From the NCBI GenBank assembly GCA_002344975.1, contig DDUV01000042.1, forward strand, positions 126,284 through 182,196: DNA of 55,913 nt, given 5' to 3'. The translations under genes and the position numbers were made by a program. Shown here one piece after another: positions 34,101-41,985 of this stretch. Below the pieces are notes generated by a model. The model had not been told where the DNA came from. It did no database searches and saw only the letters and a list, made by a program, of their open reading frames with translations. The DNA is from Saprospiraceae bacterium UBA2329. Lineage in GTDB: Bacteria; Bacteroidota; Bacteroidia; Chitinophagales; Saprospiraceae. The stretch's first letter is position 1. Each line of letters opens with the position of its first letter.

Positions 34101-34355
34101 GGTTTTGGAGCGATCATTGGCAGGCGTGGCATTGCCGGTCGTATCCTTTTGCGGCAGATAGACGCCGGCAGCTACCCAAATCTGGGCGCCGGGTTGGGCC
34201 GCATCGAGGGCATCCTGAAGGTGAACGAATGCGTCCTGCCAGGATTCGCCGGTACCCGCGCCGGTAGCGCCGGGATGCACATGCAGCGGGCCACAGTATT
34301 GCGCGGCAGCGCAGAAAGAATAAAGGCCAAAAAACAGCGTATAGAGTGTTTTCAT
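31131..34355 (-). CDS. exported beta-helix / SprB-repeat protein with T9SS sorting domain
   Basis: 1074 residues. Signal peptide ~1-18. Residues ~20-510 are a right-handed beta-helix of the choice-of-anchor-Q/polymorphic type (VHPGATGAGTGESWQDAF, LYGGFAGAEQELSQRDPA, NRGAGANLEGGTAILENC). They are followed by a short Asp-rich calcium-type loop (DADGDGLGN). Residues ~675-775 hold two nearly identical repeats (SATACNSYTFNGQTYTQSG, GIYTQMLTNAEGCDSL). Two SprB-type repeats follow (PFNYLWSNGQTTPVAIGL; PFEYHWLHGPQTASLSGL), then a T9SS type A domain (AEAYPNPNNGRFVLRM). It is a cell-surface or secreted adhesin-like protein; ligand unknown. It begins 14 nt after the hydrolase gene upstream, so they form an operon. 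Confidence 0.88.
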   Translation of the reverse strand: MKTLYTLFFGLYSFCAAAQYCGPLHVHPGATGAGTGESWQDAFVHLQDALDAAQPGAQIWVAAGVYLPQKDTTGNATPANDRSKTFFINKDIQLYGGFAGAEQELSQRDPAANPTILSGDLGTTGIATDNAYHVLWLALVSPLCIIDGFTITRGNANASDVNGTGGGILLRHQPLQYAAPVIQNCIIEHNHATTGGGFYTATDSWAGPSVSIEHCKFRNNTASSGGGIYFQQSMVAEVGLQLTNVEFSDQSIGQYGGGLYANGHFTARDCRFENNSSNRGAGANLEGGTAILENCAFIGNTSLRNGGGLRMERTTATVVNCLFLGNEANILNESSTTSNAGGGMFYRGSNTSFAKLANCVFSGNKGQNGAGFAQTTTVLNTSSAELDNCTFAGNNGASAVARLQGNLTIENSIIFGNEGTALTGGTARSCIIEGGYAGTDNVSVDPLFVALPSFLLAPTAAGNLKLQSGSPAIDQGDNALTPTGFITDADGNHRMINCTIDRGAFEFGTSGASDRICYADADGDGLGNAAMPRLACNTCPGGFVSNNGDCDDSNSAITHTLPPPAAIQLTTEFCRGEPSITLRSIQSATPGRLVWVLVQAPPGSRFEGQEPLEFHPGAVNAEFSTGTDNLLMCSTPSYQNTSVNGVWMFETYYETAAGCRSAVQQGFSITVRQTSTTQLSATACNSYTFNGQTYTQSGIYTQMLTNAEGCDSLLVIELAIGQADTTQFSATACNSYTFNGQTYTQSGIYTQMLTNAEGCDSLFTLHLEIVSPPALQFDVQHPSCADSGNGQATVAAAQGAPPFNYLWSNGQTTPVAIGLTTGPYTVTLTDANGCISIDTVTLTPQYQLLSSFTVMGTPVCHGDSTAAVTVSPMGGAAPFEYHWLHGPQTASLSGLPAGIYHVTITDANGCTATGATIFTDPPLLDISIVQNNHILTSQELDVEYQWINCDTGLPIQDAVNQSFEAIESGRYAVILSRGVCRDTSLCIEIMLVSAAEQRSALPKAEAYPNPNNGRFVLRMPVSGQIALYDATGRLLRTEVHGAGEHTLFIDGPAGLYWLAVMYNQGVQTLRIIRQ
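32071..32337. repeat. 147-bp tandem duplication inside the beta-helix/SprB gene
   Basis: Two copies with a 147-bp period (49 codons); about 120 bp of each, starting at 32071 and 32218, differ at only a few positions. The near identity, including synonymous sites, indicates a recent duplication. Confidence 0.85.
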
Positions 34356-34369
34356 GATCGGGTTGGATT

Positions 34370-36796
34370 TTAGAGTATGATCAATTTATGTCTCATCGTA
34401 TTTCCGGCAACGAACATCTCAACCAAGTACACGCCGGCCGGCAAGTCGGAAATATCCAGATCAATGCGGGTGTTCTCATTGGGAGGATATGATCTAATGC
34501 GTTGTCCGTCAGTGTTGTAAATGGCTAAGCTTCCTTTAAAAACAGCACCATTAGATAAAGAGATCGTCACCCGTTCTGTGGCCGGATTGGGAAAAATCTC
34601 CACAACGGGCGCCTCCGGAACATTGAGCGCAGAGGTAGGCTCCGAACAAGGCTCCGTGTCAGGGCACATCGTTTGCGGGGGGCAGTTGCCGGGATTGGCC
34701 GCGCTGATGACCTCACATTCCTGTGTCGGGGTTCCGCAAATGTTCTGGTTTTTGAGCCAATCAATGATCCGGTAAAGTATGTCAAGGTCGCTGCCGCCGC
34801 CGCCATGATCTCCATATTCGATGCCCAACAGCAGGTAGTCGTGGCACAATTCTTTTTTTCGCGCGGCAATGGCCCGCGAGCCGAACCCGAAGGGCAAGTC
34901 CGGGCAAATGAGATTGCCTTCGCCATAGGGTACCAACGGGTCGCAGGTGCCGTGAATAAACATCACAGGCGTATCCTCATCGGTATCTATCATATTGAGG
35001 CTTGCAATGGCCCCCGCCCAGGGCAGGTATGCCGCTACGGGAGGTTTGGGAGGCAAAGGTCCCAACTGAGACTCAAAAGGATAGGGCAGTTCGTCGGCAT
35101 CCAACAAGCCTGAATTGAGCACATTGATGGCGCCGGCACTGTGTCCCAGCACAAAAATCTTGTTCCGGTCTATGTGGTAGTCGTCTGCATGGTCGTACAA
35201 AAATTGAATGGCACGACGGGTATCCTGAGTTGCACGGTACATGGCCGCAAAAACCGCTTCGGTATGGTCGCAAAATTGTGATAAACTATTGACCCCATCC
35301 GCTACGCCGAGCCGGTAGTTGATGGAGGCCGTCACATAGCCCGTTTCGGCGAAAGCCAATGCGTAGGAAGAAAAAACGTCTTTATGACCACCTATAAAAC
35401 CACCGCCGTGAACGAACATCAGCAGGGGCCTTTTTTGAGTAGATTGCCCCGTGCTGTACAAATCCAAAGGCACATAAATATCCATGCTCAAATCTCGTAC
35501 CTGCCCATTATAGAGAATTGCATTTGCCTGATAAACAACGTTTTCATGAATAATTGGAAGTACGCTGGGGTAATGTTGTTGGTAGGGCGATTGCAGCAGG
35601 TCGCTTCCGCAGATGTCGTTGTTCCACTGCGCCGGCGCTTGCAATGTAAAGCCTCCGGGAAGGGCCGCCAGCAACATGCCCCGTGTACTTACATCACTTC
35701 GCCACCCCACTGAAAGGTAGCTGCTTCCATCTTGGTTCAAAGGCAAAAAATCATATACCTGCCGTTCTTTGGCGCCTCGACCACCCCATATAATGCGTTC
35801 AGAGACAGGCGCTTCCAAATCGGCAGGATCGAATCGGATGAATTTGAGCGTGTCCTCAAAAAAAGCAAATTCGTTCAAAGCCGCCATCAATTGCCCGTTC
35901 GGCAAAGCATCAAAAGCCGTGATGCGCGAATTGCCATGATGGCCCACTAAGGTGGAATCCAGCACCTCGCCGCTGAGGGGAGATACCACAAAAATCTTGT
36001 TTTTCTGATCTCCGGGGTAGAAGGTGCCTGCTGCCGCAATCGCATAATTTCCGTCGGGCAACTCCGCTGCATCTATGGCATAAGCAGCATAGGCATAGTG
36101 CCCCGCCGGCACTCCGGTAGATGCGTTCAGCCGGATGAGCCTTGTGCCTGTGTTGGTGTTTCCTGTCCACTCGTTGGCAATCAGGCGGAGTTCGTTTCCC
36201 TGAAAAAATAGCTTAACCGGAGATTCTATAAAAGCCAGATGTTGAAACGATGCCCATAATTGATTCAGATTCAGATCATAAGCCCGAATGTGGTGGCTTC
36301 CGCCAAAAAAGCCATCGTTGAACGCCAGGTATAGGGTGTTGTTGCCCACCGCCAAGCGGGCATTTTCGAAATGTGCCTGTTGTTCATTCGGCTCCAGCAA
36401 GAGCGTGGCTGCTTCGTTGAGATGCTGATCGAACAGCATGAGGAATACGCCTTTTCGATCGGGGGCGCTCATGCACCCGGTGCAGGTTCCGGCTACTGCC
36501 AACAGCGTTGCACTGACTAAGGCTGCATCTGTAATCTCCGATTGGGTGGCGCCGGGCAGATTCAGTTGACGATGCGAAAGGGCCTGCCCCGCCCTGTTCA
36601 CGCGAATGATGGTAGCCTCGTTGTTCATCAAGCCGCCGGCAAAATACTGTCCGGCCAAAAATGCAGGTTTGATGACCCTCATATTGCCGTTGCTGCCAAT
36701 GTAGCCGTAAGCCTGTTCGTGGGTAGGGGCATTTTGTGCCGATGCGAAATGCGCGAGACAAATTGCGATCAGGAGCGTAAATGTTTTCTTTTTCAT
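34370..36796 (-). CDS. exported multidomain alpha/beta-hydrolase with T9SS sorting domain
   Basis: 808 residues. Signal peptide ~1-20 (MKKKTFTLLIAICLAHFASA). The N-terminal ~390 residues are a strand-rich region resembling a beta-propeller (NTLYLAFNDGFFGGSHHI, LPDGNYAIAAAGTFYPGD). The catalytic domain (about 390-680) has VHGGGFIGGHKDVFSSY, VLGHSAGAINVLNSG as nucleophile elbow and PVMFIHGTCDPLVPYGEG. The C-terminus is a T9SS type A domain (VEIFPNPATERVTISL, LPAGVYLVEMFV). It looks like a larger paralogue of the hydrolase at 29682, with an added propeller that could bind substrate or protein partners. It is first in its operon and has a promoter-like element upstream. Confidence 0.87.
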   Translation of the reverse strand: MKKKTFTLLIAICLAHFASAQNAPTHEQAYGYIGSNGNMRVIKPAFLAGQYFAGGLMNNEATIIRVNRAGQALSHRQLNLPGATQSEITDAALVSATLLAVAGTCTGCMSAPDRKGVFLMLFDQHLNEAATLLLEPNEQQAHFENARLAVGNNTLYLAFNDGFFGGSHHIRAYDLNLNQLWASFQHLAFIESPVKLFFQGNELRLIANEWTGNTNTGTRLIRLNASTGVPAGHYAYAAYAIDAAELPDGNYAIAAAGTFYPGDQKNKIFVVSPLSGEVLDSTLVGHHGNSRITAFDALPNGQLMAALNEFAFFEDTLKFIRFDPADLEAPVSERIIWGGRGAKERQVYDFLPLNQDGSSYLSVGWRSDVSTRGMLLAALPGGFTLQAPAQWNNDICGSDLLQSPYQQHYPSVLPIIHENVVYQANAILYNGQVRDLSMDIYVPLDLYSTGQSTQKRPLLMFVHGGGFIGGHKDVFSSYALAFAETGYVTASINYRLGVADGVNSLSQFCDHTEAVFAAMYRATQDTRRAIQFLYDHADDYHIDRNKIFVLGHSAGAINVLNSGLLDADELPYPFESQLGPLPPKPPVAAYLPWAGAIASLNMIDTDEDTPVMFIHGTCDPLVPYGEGNLICPDLPFGFGSRAIAARKKELCHDYLLLGIEYGDHGGGGSDLDILYRIIDWLKNQNICGTPTQECEVISAANPGNCPPQTMCPDTEPCSEPTSALNVPEAPVVEIFPNPATERVTISLSNGAVFKGSLAIYNTDGQRIRSYPPNENTRIDLDISDLPAGVYLVEMFVAGNTMRHKLIIL

Positions 36797-36845
36797 ATCT
36801 GTTCGGTTTTGAGATGTGATGGAACTTCAGGCGTTCTGGATGTTG

Positions 36846-36877
36846 CAAAGTTACCCTCGGCAGCAGGGGGCAATCAA
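36846..36877 (-). promoter_or_regulatory. candidate promoter of the 808-residue hydrolase operon
   Basis: Minus strand TTG (36877-36875 or 36873-36871), spacer of 21 or 17 nt, TAACTTTG (36853-36846), an exact TAnnTTTG box about 50 nt before the ATG at 36796. Confidence 0.55.
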
Positions 36878-36945
36878 CACCATATTCAGGGATTTGAAAC
36901 ATCGGGGCCTAAATACCCGAAAATGGTGAGCGGCATACCGTCTGC

Positions 36946-36976
36946 TTTGCTCACTACCGATTTCTCGCTACCTTTG
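36946..36976 (+). promoter_or_regulatory. promoter of metG
   Basis: TTTG at 36946-36949, exactly 19 nt spacer, TACCTTTG at 36969-36976: a full match to the Bacteroidota -33/-7 promoter. The leader to the ATG at 36999 is about 15-20 nt. Confidence 0.7.
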
Positions 36977-36998
36977 CGCCTCCAAAATCAATTACAAA

Positions 36999-39152
36999 AT
37001 GCCCGACAACAGATATTTGATTACCTCTGCCCTGCCGTATGCCAATGGGGCGCTGCACCTCGGCCACTTGGCCGGCGCTTATTTGCCCGCCGATATTTAT
37101 GTGCGTTATCTGCGCCTCATGGGCAAAGACGTAGTCTGGGTTTGCGGTTCCGACGAACACGGCGCGGCCATCACCATCCGGGCCAAAAAAGAAGGCATCA
37201 GCCCGCAGGAAATCATAGACAAATACCACGCGCTCAACAAAGATACCTTTGCCCGCCTCGGCATTTCTTTCGATTACTACCACCGCACCAGCGAAGCCCT
37301 GCACCATGCCACGGCGCAGGATTTTTTCACCCGTTTGCACGAAAAAGGCGACGAGTTTGAAGTGCGCAGTTCGGAGCAATACTATGACGAAGACTTCAAG
37401 CAATTCCTCGCCGACCGCTACATCAAAGGCACCTGCCCCAAATGCGGCCACACCGAGGCGTATGGCGACCAATGCGAAAAGTGCGGCTCCGACCTTTCTC
37501 CCACAGAATTGATTGACCCGATTTCCACACTCAGCAACAAAACGCCGGTGCTGAGAGCCACTCAACACTGGTACTTCAAGCTCGACAAGCACGGCGAATG
37601 GCTCCGTCGCTGGATCGAAACCGGCGAACTCGACGGCCAACAACACCACGATGCCCGCGAGTGGAAAAAGCCCGTCATTGGTCAGTGCATGAGCTGGCTC
37701 AACGAGGGCCTGCAACCCCGCGCCATCACCCGCGACTTAGACTGGGGCATTCCCGTGCCGCTGCCCGAAGCCGCCGGAAAAGTGCTGTACGTCTGGTTCG
37801 ACGCACCCATCGGGTACATTTCGAGCACCAAACAATGGGCGCTCGAAAACGGCAAAAACTGGGAAGACTACTGGCGCAATCCCGATACTAAGCTCATCCA
37901 TTTCATCGGCAAAGACAACATCGTTTTTCACTGCATCATCTTCCCGGCCATGCTGTACGCTTACGGCGGTTACAATCTGCCGGTGAACGTGCCCGCCAAT
38001 CAGTTTCTCAATTTTGAGGGCGAAAAGTTCAGCAAAAGCAGGGGCTGGGGCTTAGAGCAGCACGAGTATCTGGAGGAGTTTAAAGACTTCCCGAATGCAG
38101 AAGACGCCCTGCGTTGGTCGCTGACGCGCAACATGCCCGAAAACGGCGACAGCGATTTCAAATGGGATTTGTTTGTGGATTTCCACGACAAAGAACTGGC
38201 CGACAACCTCGGCAATTTTGTCAACCGCGTCATCGTGCTTTCGCACAAATACTTCAACGGGGCAGTGCCGCAACCCACCGGCGCCGATGCCGATAAACTG
38301 GCGGCAGCACAGCAATTGGCCAAAAACATAGCTGCCGAATTGGAGGCGTTCAGCTTCAAAAACGCCGCGCAGATGCTCATGGAACTGTCGTCTTTCGGCA
38401 ATACCTATTTGCAGGATGTTTCGCCCTGGGCGCTTTGGAAACAAGACCCGCAGCACCCGGCCATTGCAGAGTGCCTCTACGTTTGTATCCAGATTTCGGA
38501 ATTGTTGGCCCTGCTTTCGGAGCCGTTCCTGCCGTTTACATCGCCGCGCATCCGCCGTTTGCTGGGCCACGCGCCTGTATCCAACGGTGACTTGAATGCA
38601 GCGTTTGAAGCGATGGCACAGGGGCAGGCGCTTGCCACTCCTGGCCATGTATTGGGGCAACCCGAAGTATTGTTCCCCAAAATCATGGATCGCAACGACA
38701 AAAGCCGTTGGGAAATCGTAGAGCGCCAGAAGAACAAACTCAGCGCGCTGATGCTGCCCGAACAGACAACAACGCCGCCACAGCCCGAAGCTCAGAGCCA
38801 GGAGCCTGAAGCGGTGGGGCTTGCCCCCGACATCACCTACGACGATTTCGCCAAACTCGACCTGCGCACCGCCACCATCATCGCCGCAGAACCGGTGAAA
38901 GGCGCCGACAAACTGCTCCAACTCACCGTGGACCTCGGTTTTGAGCAGCGCACCGTCGTCAGCGGCATTGCCCTGCATTTCCGTCCGGAGGCAGTGGTAG
39001 GCCAACGGGTCGTATTGGTGGCCAATCTGGCGCCCCGAAAGCTGCGCGGCGTCATGAGTCAGGGCATGATTCTGATGGCCGAAGACGCCGCCGGAAAGCT
39101 CTCCTTTGTGAGTGCGCCGGAAGGAGCCGGCAATGGGATGATTGTGAAATAA
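36999..39152 (+). CDS. metG: methionyl-tRNA synthetase
   Basis: 717 residues. It charges tRNA-Met in the cytoplasm. The HIGH motif is HLGH (residues 20-23) and the KMSKS motif reads KFSKS (343-347). The zinc-binding insert shows two CxxC knuckles (CPKCGHTEAYGDQCEKCGS, about 147-165), so it is the MetRS1 type with four zinc cysteines. The anticodon-binding helical domain follows to about 560. The last ~105 residues (DFAKLDLRTATIIAAEPVKG, GQRVVLVANLAPRKLRGVMS) are the C-terminal EMAP-II/tRNA-binding dimerisation domain. Full length, strong promoter, divergent from the hydrolase operon and convergent with the GH3 gene. Confidence 0.97.
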   Translation: MPDNRYLITSALPYANGALHLGHLAGAYLPADIYVRYLRLMGKDVVWVCGSDEHGAAITIRAKKEGISPQEIIDKYHALNKDTFARLGISFDYYHRTSEALHHATAQDFFTRLHEKGDEFEVRSSEQYYDEDFKQFLADRYIKGTCPKCGHTEAYGDQCEKCGSDLSPTELIDPISTLSNKTPVLRATQHWYFKLDKHGEWLRRWIETGELDGQQHHDAREWKKPVIGQCMSWLNEGLQPRAITRDLDWGIPVPLPEAAGKVLYVWFDAPIGYISSTKQWALENGKNWEDYWRNPDTKLIHFIGKDNIVFHCIIFPAMLYAYGGYNLPVNVPANQFLNFEGEKFSKSRGWGLEQHEYLEEFKDFPNAEDALRWSLTRNMPENGDSDFKWDLFVDFHDKELADNLGNFVNRVIVLSHKYFNGAVPQPTGADADKLAAAQQLAKNIAAELEAFSFKNAAQMLMELSSFGNTYLQDVSPWALWKQDPQHPAIAECLYVCIQISELLALLSEPFLPFTSPRIRRLLGHAPVSNGDLNAAFEAMAQGQALATPGHVLGQPEVLFPKIMDRNDKSRWEIVERQKNKLSALMLPEQTTTPPQPEAQSQEPEAVGLAPDITYDDFAKLDLRTATIIAAEPVKGADKLLQLTVDLGFEQRTVVSGIALHFRPEAVVGQRVVLVANLAPRKLRGVMSQGMILMAEDAAGKLSFVSAPEGAGNGMIVK

Positions 39153-39209
39153 GGCCGATGTTTTTCAGGCAGCTTGAGGGACGTTTGAAGGGAGGGTTGG
39201 TTGCGCGCC

Positions 39210-41876
39210 TCACCGCCCCACCATCAGCACCGCCTTCTGCCGGATGTCCTGCGAAGAAGCACCGATCAGAATGCTGAACGCGCCGGGTTCGATGACCGGG
39301 CGGAGCTGCTCGTCCAACATCCTCAGTTGTTCAGGGCCGATGGGGAAACGCACTTCCCGCGATTCGCCGGGCAGCAGGTGCAGGCGCTGAAAACCCTTGA
39401 GTTCCATCACCGGGCGCGCCACCGAGGCCAACTCATCGCGCAGGTACAATTGCACGACCTCGTCGCCCGCGCGCGTGCCGGTATTGGTAATACTGACAGA
39501 CACAAAAGTGGAATCCCCCGGCGCTATGCGGTCCCGATCTATACGGATGCCATCGTACCGAAAGGCCGTATAACTGAGGCCGAAACCGAAGGGAAACAAG
39601 GGCTTTCCGCTGTGGTGGACGTAGTCGTCGCCGCGACCGGTGGGCTTGTGGTTATATACCAAAGGCAGTTGTCCTTCGAGCAGTGGGAAGGTAATGGGCA
39701 GCCGCCCGGCGGGATTGTAATCGCCCCACAGTGCTTCGGCCACCGCCTCTCCGCCCGCATCGCCAGGGTACCAAACGGCCAGAATGCCCGCCGCCCGGTC
39801 TATCCATCGGCTCATGGTCACGGCGCTGCCGCCCACGATGACCACCACCACCGGCGTACCGGTATCGGCTACCCGGCGGATGAGTTCCTCCTGACGGCCC
39901 GGCAGACTCAGGTCGGCGCGGTCGAGAAATTCGCCTTCCTCGATGCCGACCACCACCACGGCCAGATCGCTGCGGGCAGCCAATCGGGTTGCCTCGCGGA
40001 TGCTTTTTTCGGTCGCATCGCTCAGTCTCAGGTCCCAAACCAAGCGAAACCAGGCATTGCCTGTGGGTTCGTAAAACTCGATGCGCAGGTCGTAAGCGCG
40101 GCCTTTGACGAAGTTGAATTCGGCGAGCCGGGTTTGCCTACTCTTTTTTATCCAATTGTCTATCAACAACTTGCCGTCGAGATACAGCCGGTAGCCGTCG
40201 TTGCCGTCAATGCCGATGCGGAAGCGGCCCGATTGCGGCGCGGTGATTTGGCCGGTCCATTGCACGGAGTAAAAACCATAGCTCAGCCGCTCCGGGTCGG
40301 GCGAAAAGAGCGTCCATTGAAACTGAATCTGAGGATCGCAGCGCAGGAAAACCGGCTCGCCCTCCAGCGTGACATTGTCGAAATACGCGCCCCGAAGTCC
40401 CTGCTGCTCCTGACCGTCCATGACGCAGGACAGCGCCTCCGCAGGCACTGTGAGGTAGGGTGTTTCCGTGCGGGCGCAACCTTTGGCGTAGCCTGTTTTC
40501 ACCGCATCGCCCGCCCTTTTTCGGATGCCTTCCAAAATACTGACCGGGCGGTTGCCGGGACCGCTGTATCCGCCCAGCCGGGCTTCCGCTGCATCCGGCC
40601 CGATGACCGCGATGGAACGGACGCGAGGTGAAATGGGGAGTGCCTGCCCTTCATTTTTGAGCAAAACTAGGGATTCCAGCGCCGCTTTTTTGGCTAACGC
40701 CCGGTGTTCGGCAGTTCCGTTCAGGCGAGCGGCCTCTTCCGGTTCTGTGTATGGATTTTCAAACAAACCCAGCTCGAACTTCATGCGCAGGATGCGGCCC
40801 ACCGCCTCGTTCAGCACTGTATCGGGAATCGTACCGTCGTAAAAAGGTGGTGAAAACAGCTTGCGATGCGCGATGTCGGTTTGGAAAATCACATCCAATC
40901 CGGCGATGACCGACTGCGCGCCGGCGTCGGGGTAGTCGCGGGCCGTGAAGTGCAGCACATTGGCGCCGCCCGTTGCACCCGCATCCGAAATGACGAAGCC
41001 GGGAAAGCCCCATTCCTCTTTGAGCAATCGGCGCAGCAGCCAGGCATTGGCGGTGCAGGGCCTGCCGTCGTAGGAATTGTAGGAGGTCATCACCGAGCGA
41101 CTGCCGCCCCGCCGGAAACATGCCTCGAAGGGCGGGAGGTGTATTTCGCGCAGGGAGCGCTCGTTGGCATGTATGGGATAGCTGTCGCGACCGCCGTCGC
41201 CCACATTGGCCACAAAATGTTTGGGCGTTGTGATAATGCCTTGTTTTTCAAAGGCCGAGACAAACGCCACGCCCATTTCAGACACCAAAAACGGGTCTTC
41301 TCCGTAGGTCTCCTCGGTGCGGCCCCAGCGCATATCGGTTGCCACATTGACCACCGGCGAGAGTACCTGCCGGATGCCCCGCGTGCGGCACTCCGTCGCA
41401 ATCGTGCCGGCTACTTCGTGCATCAGCGGCGTGTTCCAGGTCGCCGCCAGTCCGATGGCCTGCGGGAAGGCCGTAGCGCCCGAACGCACCAATCCGTGCA
41501 GCGCCTCATCGAAAGGAATGATGGGAATGCCGAGGCGACTTTTATTGATAAAAAATCGCTGCATTTCATTGATTTTCAGCGCTGTTTCCCGTGCCGAACT
41601 GCCGCCTTCATAGCGCAGCATCTGACCGGCGGCATGATCGCTTTGCCCCGCCGCGCTGACCTGAAACCCGAAAATGCCGGCCCGGTACAGCAGGCTGTCG
41701 GCGCCCGTTTCGCCGGGAATCATGAACATTTGCATGAATTTTTCTTCGGGTGTCATGCGCGCGAGGAGGTCTTGCACGCGGGCTTCCACCGGCAGGGCAG
41801 GGTTTTTGTATGGCTGGCTTTGGGCAATGCCGACGCTGAATGTACTCAGCAGGAGTAAGATGGCGATGGTTCTCAT
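39210..41876 (-). CDS. exported glycoside hydrolase family 3 (beta-glucosidase-like) with PA14 insertion
   Basis: 888 residues from the ATG at 41876, which gives a signal peptide (MRTIAILLLLSTFSVGIAQS). The GH3 N-domain has ARMTPEEKFMQMFMIPGET, TPKHFVAN and the nucleophile Asp298 in GFVISDAGATGG (the common SDW is SDA here). A PA14-like domain interrupts the C-domain (QWTGQITAPQSGRFRIGIDG, YRLYLDGKLLIDNWI). The remaining C-domain follows (DLAVVVVGIEEGEFLDRADL), then a fibronectin-III-like end (STFVSVSITNTGTRAGDEVV). Such enzymes release terminal beta-linked sugars; the PA14 part often shapes specificity. Location is probably periplasmic as no T9SS domain is seen. A near-consensus GACCTTTG lies just before the start. 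Confidence 0.92.
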   Translation of the reverse strand: MRTIAILLLLSTFSVGIAQSQPYKNPALPVEARVQDLLARMTPEEKFMQMFMIPGETGADSLLYRAGIFGFQVSAAGQSDHAAGQMLRYEGGSSARETALKINEMQRFFINKSRLGIPIIPFDEALHGLVRSGATAFPQAIGLAATWNTPLMHEVAGTIATECRTRGIRQVLSPVVNVATDMRWGRTEETYGEDPFLVSEMGVAFVSAFEKQGIITTPKHFVANVGDGGRDSYPIHANERSLREIHLPPFEACFRRGGSRSVMTSYNSYDGRPCTANAWLLRRLLKEEWGFPGFVISDAGATGGANVLHFTARDYPDAGAQSVIAGLDVIFQTDIAHRKLFSPPFYDGTIPDTVLNEAVGRILRMKFELGLFENPYTEPEEAARLNGTAEHRALAKKAALESLVLLKNEGQALPISPRVRSIAVIGPDAAEARLGGYSGPGNRPVSILEGIRKRAGDAVKTGYAKGCARTETPYLTVPAEALSCVMDGQEQQGLRGAYFDNVTLEGEPVFLRCDPQIQFQWTLFSPDPERLSYGFYSVQWTGQITAPQSGRFRIGIDGNDGYRLYLDGKLLIDNWIKKSRQTRLAEFNFVKGRAYDLRIEFYEPTGNAWFRLVWDLRLSDATEKSIREATRLAARSDLAVVVVGIEEGEFLDRADLSLPGRQEELIRRVADTGTPVVVVIVGGSAVTMSRWIDRAAGILAVWYPGDAGGEAVAEALWGDYNPAGRLPITFPLLEGQLPLVYNHKPTGRGDDYVHHSGKPLFPFGFGLSYTAFRYDGIRIDRDRIAPGDSTFVSVSITNTGTRAGDEVVQLYLRDELASVARPVMELKGFQRLHLLPGESREVRFPIGPEQLRMLDEQLRPVIEPGAFSILIGASSQDIRQKAVLMVGR

Positions 41877-41928
41877 GCGGGCAAAGGTCGGACACGCCGT
41901 TTGAATCCCTGTAAAAATTGTCATCCTT

Positions 41929-41959
41929 TTGGCTCGTATTCACAAAATCGGTATATTTG
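41929..41959 (+). promoter_or_regulatory. promoter of the hydrolase-CHAT gene
   Basis: TTG at 41929-41931, 20-nt spacer, TATATTTG at 41952-41959 (exact TAnnTTTG), 26 nt before the ATG at 41986. This also argues against the in-frame TTG at 41929 as translation start. Confidence 0.65.
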
Positions 41960-41985
41960 GACTTCAAAATAAAAAACCGCCCAAC

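Noticed and set aside
41929..41985. Upstream TTG start for the CHAT giant
   Set aside because: That TTG is the -33 element of a good promoter whose -7 box lies inside the supposed coding extension.
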